Below, piece after piece: positions 6,487 to 11,980 of a DNA stretch of 11,980 bases. The position numbers were made by a program, and so were the translations under genes. Under the pieces are notes generated by a model, which was given only the letters and a program-made list of their open reading frames with translations, did no database searches and was not told where the DNA came from. This DNA is from Hyphomicrobiales bacterium (lineage in GTDB: Bacteria > Pseudomonadota > Alphaproteobacteria > Rhizobiales > Beijerinckiaceae). The stretch is from NCBI GenBank assembly GCA_947374125.1, contig CANCAR010000072.1, forward strand, positions 1-11,980, written 5' to 3'. Numbering within the stretch: position 1 is the first letter of the stretch; the number at the start of each line of letters is the position of its first letter.

Positions 6487-7599
6487 ATGAAACGTACACT
6501 CGCCATCGCTGCTACCCTAGCCGCCTTCTGTGCTGCTACGCTCCCTGCTTTCGCAGAAGACCGTGTCGTCAACGTCTATAATTGGTCTGACTATATCGAC
6601 CCGTCGATTTTAGACGATTTTACGAAAGAAACCGGCATCAAGGTAAAATATGATGTCTTTGACTCAAACGATCTGCTTGAGACGAAATTACTCGCGGGCA
6701 AGACGGGCTATGACGTTGTTGTACCATCGTCCAATTTTCTAGCACGTCAAATCGATGCTGGCGTCTTTTTAAAGCTCGACAAATCAAAACTGCCTGGCCT
6801 TTCGCATGTCTGGCCTGATGTGGCCAAACGCCTAGCCGTCTTTGATCCGGGCAATCAATATGGCGTTAATTATCTGTGGGGCACTACCGGCATTGGCTAC
6901 AATGTGAACAAGATCAAAGAACGTATGCCTGACGCGCCGCTCGACAGCTGGAAAATGGTGTTTGATCCAGAAGTGATCTCAAAGTTCAAAGATTGCGGCG
7001 TGATGTTCCTCGACACTCCCGATGAGGTCATCCCCGCAGCGCTCAACTATCTCGGTAAAGATCCGAATTCCCGCAATCCAGACGATTTTGCATCCGCCGC
7101 CGAACTCCTCAAAAAAGTCCGCCCCTTCGTGAAGAAATTCCATTCCTCCGAATATATTAATGCGCTCGCCAATGGCGACGCGTGCCTTGTGATCGGCTGG
7201 TCGGGCGACATCAAGCAATCCGCGAGCCGTGCCGCTGAAAAGAACAAGACGCAAAAAGATCCGAAGAAAAAGGTCGAGGTCGGCTACGTTATTCCAAAGG
7301 AAGGTGCTGGCACCTTCTACGATAATCTGGCCATTCCGAAGGATGCTAAAAATCTCGACGAGGCTTATGCGTTCATCGATTATCTCTTGCGGCCGGAAGT
7401 GATTGCTAAAGCGTCGAATGCCATTTCCTATGCGAACGGCAATATCGACTCGCAAAAATTTATCGATAAGGCGATCCTTGAGGACAAAAGTGTGTTTCCG
7501 GACGAGGAGACTATGAAAAAGCTCTTCACCGTCCTGCCTCTGGACCAGAAATCACAACGCGAATCGACCAAGATTTGGCGCGACATTAAGCGTAAATAA
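6487..7599 (+). CDS. potF: Periplasmic putrescine-binding protein of a PotFGHI-type ABC importer
   Basis: The 370-residue protein (the same length as E. coli PotF) captures polyamine in the periplasm. Residues 1-23 form a Sec signal peptide: a KR start, a hydrophobic core and a cleavage site after LPAFA, before EDRVV. Ligand-pocket residues match PotF in order: Trp33-Ser34-Asp35-Tyr36 (NWSDY), Ser81, Glu180 (DTPDE), Trp238 and Asp241 (GWSGD), Asp279 (FYDN) and Tyr315 (SYANG). The NWSDY sequence, rather than the NWTEY of the spermidine protein PotD, points to putrescine. The frame stays open upstream to a TTG at 6370, but the signal peptide fixes the start at the ATG at 6487; upstream of it there is only a weak GGAA. 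It heads the importer operon. A terminator lies between it and the ATPase gene, and a candidate GntR operator about 220 bases upstream. Confidence 0.93.
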   Translation: MKRTLAIAATLAAFCAATLPAFAEDRVVNVYNWSDYIDPSILDDFTKETGIKVKYDVFDSNDLLETKLLAGKTGYDVVVPSSNFLARQIDAGVFLKLDKSKLPGLSHVWPDVAKRLAVFDPGNQYGVNYLWGTTGIGYNVNKIKERMPDAPLDSWKMVFDPEVISKFKDCGVMFLDTPDEVIPAALNYLGKDPNSRNPDDFASAAELLKKVRPFVKKFHSSEYINALANGDACLVIGWSGDIKQSASRAAEKNKTQKDPKKKVEVGYVIPKEGAGTFYDNLAIPKDAKNLDEAYAFIDYLLRPEVIAKASNAISYANGNIDSQKFIDKAILEDKSVFPDEETMKKLFTVLPLDQKSQRESTKIWRDIKRK

Positions 7600-7607
7600 A
7601 AGACTCT

Positions 7608-7644
7608 AAAGGCCCGGCAGCTCGCAACGCTTCCGGGCCTTTTT
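7608..7644 (+). terminator. Intrinsic terminator between potF and potG
   Basis: AAAGGCCCGG (7608-7617) pairs with CCGGGCC plus TTT (7633-7642) across a 15-base loop, and the right arm runs into TTTTT (7640-7644). This gives a 7-base GC stem plus three A-T pairs. It starts 9 bases after the potF stop and ends 33 bases before the potG start. Partial termination here would leave potF mRNA more abundant than the rest of the operon, a common arrangement for ABC binding proteins. Confidence 0.85.
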
Positions 7645-7676
7645 ATTGGTATCCCCCGACGCCAGGAAACCCGCGC

Positions 7677-8843
7677 ATGTCCGCCAAAACTCTCGGTCCC
7701 GTCCGCCGAAAATTTGCTCCTTGGGATGACACATCCGCCGTACCCTTAATCAGCATCAAAAATGTCTCAAAGCAATTTGGGAGCTTTACGGCCGTCGACA
7801 ACGTGTCCCTCGACATTTACGAGCGCGAATTCTTTGCCCTCTTGGGTCCATCGGGCTGCGGTAAGACGACGCTCATGCGCATGCTGGCGGGATTTGAGAC
7901 ACCAACAAGCGGTAGTATCATGATTGGCGGCGAAGATCTCGCCAACACCCCGCCGCACAAGCGCCCCGTAAATATGATGTTCCAATCCTATGCGCTTTTT
8001 CCGCATATGACCGTTGAGAAGAACATCGCTTTCGGCCTCGAAATGGACAAGCTGCCAAAAGGTGAAATTGCCTCTCGCGTTGAAGAAATGCTCAAATTGG
8101 TGAAGCTGGAGTCATTTGCGAAACGAAAGCCTCACCAGCTCTCGGGCGGCCAACGGCAACGCGTTGCACTGGCTCGCTCAATCGCAAAGCGACCAAAAGT
8201 GTTGCTTCTTGATGAACCGTTGGGGGCCCTCGACAAAAAGCTGCGAGAGGAGACGCAATTCGAGTTGCTCGATCTCCAGATGGCCCTCGGCATGACCTTT
8301 GTCATCGTCACCCATGATCAGGATGAGGCTATGACGATGGCCGACCGGATTGCTGTGATGAACCATGGCAAATTCGTCCAAATTTCGCCCCCAGCCGAGC
8401 TCTATGAGCAGCCTACGTCGAAATACGTTGCCGACTTCATCGGCGATATCAATCTGTTGGAAGGCCGTGTCGAGAAAAGCGAAAGGGGCCGGACCATTCT
8501 CGACAGCGAGATGACGGGTACGCGCATCGAAACCGTCACCGATTCTTCAACGGGCGGCAGCGCTATCGGGATGGGGGACAAAGCCTGGTATGCGGTTCGC
8601 CCGGAGAAAGTATCGATTAGTCTGCTGCCACCAAACGACCCGGGCGTGAATACGGCTATCGGTACCGTTTGGGACATTGGCTATGTTGGCGATATTTCCG
8701 TCTACCATGTCCGGCTTGAGGGCGGCGGTACCATGCGCGCCTCCATTGCCAATACACGCCGCGTCGTGGAGCGGCCAATTACGTGGGAAGACAAAGTGTT
8801 TCTGACCTGGGCACCCGATTCCGGCATCGTGTTGACGCGTTGA
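7677..8843 (+). CDS. potG: ATPase subunit of the putrescine ABC importer
   Basis: The 388-residue cytoplasmic ATPase powers the importer. All nucleotide-binding landmarks are intact: Walker A GPSGCGKTT (57-65), Q-loop Gln103 in MFQSYALFPHM, signature LSGGQRQR (155-162), Walker B VLLLDEP (175-181), D-loop GALD (183-186) and H-loop His213 in VTHDQDEAMT. After about residue 245 comes a C-terminal TOBE-type regulatory region, with AVRPEKVSI and IGYVGDISVYHVRL, both recognisable from E. coli PotG. The N-terminal extension of about 22 residues before PLISIKNVSK is also PotG-like. The ATG at 7677 is preceded by AGGA, 9 bases away. It follows the terminator at 7608-7644 and is separated from potH by only 10 bases, so these two genes are translated from the same message. 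Confidence 0.95.
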   Translation: MSAKTLGPVRRKFAPWDDTSAVPLISIKNVSKQFGSFTAVDNVSLDIYEREFFALLGPSGCGKTTLMRMLAGFETPTSGSIMIGGEDLANTPPHKRPVNMMFQSYALFPHMTVEKNIAFGLEMDKLPKGEIASRVEEMLKLVKLESFAKRKPHQLSGGQRQRVALARSIAKRPKVLLLDEPLGALDKKLREETQFELLDLQMALGMTFVIVTHDQDEAMTMADRIAVMNHGKFVQISPPAELYEQPTSKYVADFIGDINLLEGRVEKSERGRTILDSEMTGTRIETVTDSSTGGSAIGMGDKAWYAVRPEKVSISLLPPNDPGVNTAIGTVWDIGYVGDISVYHVRLEGGGTMRASIANTRRVVERPITWEDKVFLTWAPDSGIVLTR

Positions 8844-8853
8844 GGCCTTTTCA

Positions 8854-9780
8854 ATGACCAGTCCCACCAAAAACCGCCCGCCTTCCAACAAACGATGGAT
8901 CGTTACCGCGATCCCCTATGTCTGGATGCTGTTCTTCTTCCTAGTGCCTTTCTTTATCGTCTTGAAAATCTCGTTTTCGAGCTCGATGATCGCGCAGCCT
9001 CCCTATGTGCCGGTCTTTGATCCCTTTGGCGATGCGTGGTCGGAGACGCTTGAAAAACTCGGTACATTGACGACGGATAACTATCTGCGTCTGGTCCAAG
9101 ACTCGATCTATGTCAGCTCTTATCTGTCGAGCCTTTGGATCGCAGGCTCATCAACCGTGATGATGTTGTTTCTGGCGTATCCGATCGCCTACGGCATGGC
9201 GCGTGCGCCAAAATCCTGGCGCGCCACGCTGGTGATGCTAATCATCCTTCCCTTCTGGACAAGTTTTCTCATCCGCGTCTATGCGTGGATTTCGATCCTC
9301 TCCGAGGAGGGGCTGCTCAACACGCTTCTCACCTCGTTTGGTCTGATCGACGAACCGATTCAGATTTTGTCGACCAACACGGCCGTCTATATTGGCATCC
9401 TTTATTCCTACCTGCCCTTCATGGTGCTCCCGCTTTATTCAGCGCTGGAGAAAATGGATGATAGCCTCATTGAGGCGGCAAAAGATCTGGGCTGCACCAA
9501 TATCCAAGCGTTTTGGCGGGTCACCTTTCCGCTCTCGATCCCGGGCATCATTGCCGGATGCTTCTTGGTCTTTATTCCTGCCGTCGGCGAATTCGTAATC
9601 CCCGATCTGCTCGGTGGTTCTGAGACGGTCATGATCGGCAAAACCATGTGGGAAGAGTTCTTTAACAACCGCGATTGGCCGGCCGCATCAGGCGTGGCAA
9701 TCGTCTTGCTGGTCGTTTTGATGATCCCGATCATTATCTTTCAAACGAGCCAAGCGCGCCAACAGGAGGCCGGACGATGA
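8854..9780 (+). CDS. potH: Inner-membrane permease subunit of the putrescine ABC importer (PotH type)
   Basis: This 308-residue membrane protein forms half of the translocation channel. About six hydrophobic segments are visible: near 17-39, 92-114, 124-146, 176-198, 227-249 and 279-298. A long periplasmic loop lies between the first two (about 41-90). The cytoplasmic EAA loop that docks on the ATPase is at 208-227, with EAAKDLGCTNIQAFWRVTFP. The NRDWPAAS segment (272-279) before the last helix is also characteristic of this permease family. The ATG at 8854 has a GAGG eight bases upstream that overlaps the potG stop codon, and the gene ends in an ATGA overlap with potI. Adjacent paired permeases of PotH and PotI type indicate a heterodimeric channel. 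The family is certain; the solute follows from the binding protein. Confidence 0.93.
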   Translation: MTSPTKNRPPSNKRWIVTAIPYVWMLFFFLVPFFIVLKISFSSSMIAQPPYVPVFDPFGDAWSETLEKLGTLTTDNYLRLVQDSIYVSSYLSSLWIAGSSTVMMLFLAYPIAYGMARAPKSWRATLVMLIILPFWTSFLIRVYAWISILSEEGLLNTLLTSFGLIDEPIQILSTNTAVYIGILYSYLPFMVLPLYSALEKMDDSLIEAAKDLGCTNIQAFWRVTFPLSIPGIIAGCFLVFIPAVGEFVIPDLLGGSETVMIGKTMWEEFFNNRDWPAASGVAIVLLVVLMIPIIIFQTSQARQQEAGR

Positions 9781-10595
9781 GACGGTTCAGCCTGTTCAAC
9801 GCGGTATCGCTCACACTTGGTTTCGCTTTTCTCTATCTGCCGATTGTGCTTCTGGTAATCTATTCGTTCAACGCTGGTCGAAGCGTCGCCGTCTGGGGTG
9901 GATGGTCTACACAGTGGTACGGCTCGGTGTTTAAAAACGGGCAATTGCTTGATGCGGCTTGGATTACCTTGCAAGTAGGCTTTCTGTCGGCAAGCGTCGC
10001 GACTGTCTTGGGCACGATGGCGGCAATCGCTTTAGCCCGACATGGCAGCTTTGTAGGTCGTACGGTCTTTTCGGGTATGGTTTATGCCCCACTTGTCATG
10101 CCCGAGGTGATCACCGGACTATCGATGCTGTTATTGTTCGTCTCGATCAATGTCGACCGTGGATTTTGGACGATCGTGCTCGCCCATATCACCTTTACGA
10201 TGTGCTTCGTCGCCGTCGTCGTTCAGTCGCGCCTTGCGAGCTTTGATCGAAGCATAGAGGAAGCGGCACTCGATTTAGGCTGCACGCCGTTTATGACGTT
10301 TTTCCGCATTACATTGCCGCTGATCCTGCCCGCCGTCATTTCCGGCTGGCTCTTGGCGTTCACCCTGTCGCTCGATGATTTTGTAATCGCAAGCTTTACG
10401 ACCGGACCCGGTGCGACAACGCTACCGATGAAAATCTACTCCGATGTCCGGCTTGGCGTGAAACCTGAAATCAATGCGGTGTGTTCGATGATGATCGCGG
10501 TTGTAACCGTCATCGTGATCATTTCGTCGATCATGACCAAGCGCCAAGAGGTCGAGCGCGAGCGCGCCGAACGAATGGCCGCCACCACACCCTAA
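9777..10595 (+). CDS. potI: Inner-membrane permease subunit of the putrescine ABC importer (PotI type)
   Basis: This 272-residue membrane protein is the second half of the channel. Hydrophobic segments lie near 10-30, 62-86, 98-122, 130-150, 182-202 and 236-254. The EAA loop for ATPase docking is at 161-180 (EEAALDLGCTPFMTFFRITL). The SLDDF-ASF-TGPG-TTLP pattern (198-217) is typical of PotC/PotI permeases. The start is chosen at the ATG at 9777, which overlaps the potH stop as ATGA and has a strong AGGAGG at 9764-9769 with seven bases of spacing. An in-frame upstream extension to 9675 has no homology and lies inside potH. The C-terminal tail (about 255-272) is highly charged and rich in Arg and Glu. 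A cupin gene begins 18 bases after the stop, so the operon appears to continue. Confidence 0.93.
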   Translation: MRRFSLFNAVSLTLGFAFLYLPIVLLVIYSFNAGRSVAVWGGWSTQWYGSVFKNGQLLDAAWITLQVGFLSASVATVLGTMAAIALARHGSFVGRTVFSGMVYAPLVMPEVITGLSMLLLFVSINVDRGFWTIVLAHITFTMCFVAVVVQSRLASFDRSIEEAALDLGCTPFMTFFRITLPLILPAVISGWLLAFTLSLDDFVIASFTTGPGATTLPMKIYSDVRLGVKPEINAVCSMMIAVVTVIVIISSIMTKRQEVERERAERMAATTP

Positions 10596-10613
10596 CCCCG
10601 GATCCCACTGATC

Positions 10614-10964
10614 ATGACAACCCGTCCTGTTGCGCTTGCCCTTGACGCACCGTTTGCAGCAATCGATCCGATTGCGGCACATAAGCTCATCCGAGGCACC
10701 CCAAAAGCCGGCACCCTTGCCGCCTTCACCAACGACGAACAAGGGTTCCATGTCGGGCAATGGACCTCGGAGGAGGGATCTTGGCGGGTTGATTACAGCG
10801 AGGACGAACTCTGCGTGATCCTAGAAGGCAGCGGCCGTCTCATCGGTGATGATGGTTCCGAATTGGCCTTCTCAAAGGGTAGTGCGTTTGTCATTCCGCG
10901 CGGGTTTAAAGGCGTTTGGGAAACCGTTGAGCCCGTCCGTAAAATCTATGCGATTGCCGAATAG
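10614..10964 (+). CDS. Small cupin-domain protein (Cupin_3 / DUF861 type)
   Basis: This 116-residue soluble protein folds as a single cupin barrel. The pattern GxWTSEEGSWRVDYSEDELCVILEGSG (about 48-74), a G-AFVIPRGFKGVWE turn (89-103) and a final VRKIY strand (108-112) are characteristic of Cupin_3 (DUF861, EutQ-like) proteins. In these the conserved Glu, Tyr and Trp positions replace the classical cupin histidines. Related small cupins often sit beside polyamine, amino acid or ureidoglycolate genes, but their biochemical role is mostly unknown. The gene lies 18 bases after potI and 60 bases before the second synthetase gene, which suggests cotranscription with the importer. No strong Shine-Dalgarno is visible; the ATG at 10614 is supported by the N-terminal match to relatives. 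A role as a small-molecule sensor or accessory to the adjacent synthetase is a guess. Confidence 0.8.
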   Translation: MTTRPVALALDAPFAAIDPIAAHKLIRGTPKAGTLAAFTNDEQGFHVGQWTSEEGSWRVDYSEDELCVILEGSGRLIGDDGSELAFSKGSAFVIPRGFKGVWETVEPVRKIYAIAE

Positions 10965-11024
10965 CGCCCCGGGCGTGTAATATTTTCGTCATGATTTAAA
11001 AAGAAACCCTTGGAGACTCTTAAA

Positions 11025-11980
11025 ATGGCATTTGAAGCAAAGGCACCCCACACGGAGTGGGAGGAATTTCTGCGTGGTCATCCAGAGACCCGTTTTGTCG
11101 ACAGTTTTGTTATCGGCATCACCGGTCAGGTCTACGGCAAGCGCGAGTCAGCCAAAGATTTGGACCGGATTTTTCGTTCTGGCGTTTCGTTCTCCGAATG
11201 CGCGCCGCTCCTCGATGTTCACGGTCACGGCCATGATGCGCAAGGCTATGGAAGCACCGATGGCGATCCTGATTCCATTGGTCTGCCCATTCCGGGTAGT
11301 TTGGTTCCGGTGCCTTGGTCCGGCGCGCCAACCGCGCAATGCCTTCTCGATATGCGAAACGCGCTATCCGGCGAGCCACTTTGGTTTGATCCGCGCAAAG
11401 TACTCGGCGATGTCGTCGCCAGCCTTCATGCCGAAGGATTATACCCGGTTGTGGCCTGCGAACTTGAATTCTACCTCATCGATTCTGAGCGCACCGCCAA
11501 AGGAGGCATTCAACCTGCTCGGCTCAAGCGCACATCGGCAGCACCCCATGCGCCGCAGAATTTGAGCCTCGAAGCCGTTGAAGACTATTCCGACTTCGTC
11601 ATCGCGGTCGAACGTGCCGCTTCCCTCCAAAACATTCCGGCTACAACAGCGGTGGCCGAATATGGCTTGGGCCAATTCGAGATCAATCTCCACCACGTCA
11701 ATGATCCCGTTTTAGCCGCCGATCAGGCCGTGCTTTTGAAGCGCATCATCCGGGGTGTAGCTCGCTCCCAAGGCAATGATGTCACCTTTATGGGTAAGCC
11801 CTATATCGACCAGCCCGGCAGCGGCCTGCATGTCCATGTCAGCCTCTGCGATAAGGACGGCAATAATTTTTTTGGCATTGAAGGCGGCGAAGCCCTGCTC
11901 CACCATTCCATTGCGGGCATGCAGGCTTCTTTTGCGGAGGCCATGGCCCTTTTCGCGCCGAATTTCAGCGCCTATCGGCG
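11025..11980 (+). CDS. Second glutamine-synthetase-like ligase, 5' part only (runs off the window)
   Basis: A frame opens at the ATG at 11025 and stays open for 318 codons to the window edge. A GGAG at 11012-11015 lies 9 bases upstream. The product is a glutamine-synthetase-fold ligase, probably gamma-glutamylating an amine. The N-terminal domain has VDSFVIGITGQVYGKR (25-40) where relatives read D-NG--RGK, and DGDPDSIGLPIPGS (79-92). The catalytic domain shows ACELEFYL (144-151, Glu146 and Glu148), AEYGLGQFEINL (211-222, Glu212 and Glu219) and FMGKPYIDQPGSGLHVHVSL (255-274, His269). All these metal and substrate positions are present. It is clearly different from the PuuA-like protein in this window, being shorter before ELEFY and carrying an unusual HGHGHD stretch (66-71). 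It resembles the multiple PauA-type synthetases of pseudomonads in concept, but its substrate is not determinable. It probably belongs to the importer transcription unit. Confidence 0.85.
   Translation, partial: MAFEAKAPHTEWEEFLRGHPETRFVDSFVIGITGQVYGKRESAKDLDRIFRSGVSFSECAPLLDVHGHGHDAQGYGSTDGDPDSIGLPIPGSLVPVPWSGAPTAQCLLDMRNALSGEPLWFDPRKVLGDVVASLHAEGLYPVVACELEFYLIDSERTAKGGIQPARLKRTSAAPHAPQNLSLEAVEDYSDFVIAVERAASLQNIPATTAVAEYGLGQFEINLHHVNDPVLAADQAVLLKRIIRGVARSQGNDVTFMGKPYIDQPGSGLHVHVSLCDKDGNNFFGIEGGEALLHHSIAGMQASFAEAMALFAPNFSAYR

Noticed and set aside
9675..9776. In-frame upstream extension of potI
   Set aside because: It lies wholly inside potH, and a strong AGGAGG with an ATGA overlap marks the start at 9777.
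10106..10115. GGTGATCACC, a palindrome resembling the operator core, inside potI
   Set aside because: It encodes the conserved PEVITG motif of the permease and differs from the operator at both outer bases, so codon choice explains it.
10965..10985. CGCCCCGGGCG followed by a T-containing stretch as a terminator after the cupin gene
   Set aside because: Only a four-base stem with a three-base loop can form and there is no continuous T-run, so it is not convincing.
11032..11565. 177-codon plus-strand frame near the right end
   Set aside because: The overlapping frame from 11025 encodes recognisable glutamine-synthetase motifs to the window edge, so this alternative frame is spurious.

Overview
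This window reads as one polyamine uptake and breakdown locus, probably from an alphaproteobacterium. That placement is an inference from the moderate GC content and the combination of Puu, Spu and Pot type genes; there is no rRNA or other phylogenetic marker. I see no insertion sequences, CRISPR arrays, tRNAs, rRNAs or phage genes.

Layout. Positions 1-195 (+) are the tail of a family 5 (peptide-type) solute-binding protein from a neighbouring operon. It meets, tail to tail with a 6-base gap, a minus-strand catabolic cluster. In transcription order that cluster is a GntR/FCD regulator (6173-5439), a PuuA-like gamma-glutamylputrescine synthetase (5331-3940), a SpuC-like putrescine aminotransferase (3904-2513), a PuuB-like gamma-glutamylputrescine oxidase (2529-1228) and an agmatinase-like ureohydrolase (1170-202). 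Divergent from the regulator, on the plus strand, is a complete putrescine ABC importer: binding protein (6487-7599), ATPase (7677-8843) and two permeases (8854-9780 and 9777-10595). It is followed by a small Cupin_3 protein (10614-10964) and the first 318 codons of a second, divergent glutamine-synthetase-like enzyme (11025 to the window end).

How the genes fit together. The importer brings putrescine or a related diamine into the cell. The ureohydrolase could supply putrescine from agmatine. The putrescine could then be gamma-glutamylated (PuuA) and oxidised (PuuB), or directly transaminated (SpuC). The PuuC aldehyde dehydrogenase and PuuD hydrolase of the Escherichia coli pathway are absent from the window and may lie beyond the right edge or elsewhere.

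Regulation. An identical 14-base, near-palindromic sequence with core TGTGATCACA occurs exactly twice, at 5403-5416 and 6254-6267. It lies in the two intergenic regions that bracket gntR, the first upstream of puuA and the second between gntR and the importer. These are the best candidates for the operators of this GntR protein. A strong intrinsic terminator sits between the binding-protein gene and the ATPase gene, and probably keeps binding-protein mRNA in excess. I found no wholly new system. The points most worth following are the operator pair, the coexistence of two putrescine-degrading routes in one operon, and the unassigned second synthetase with its cupin partner.
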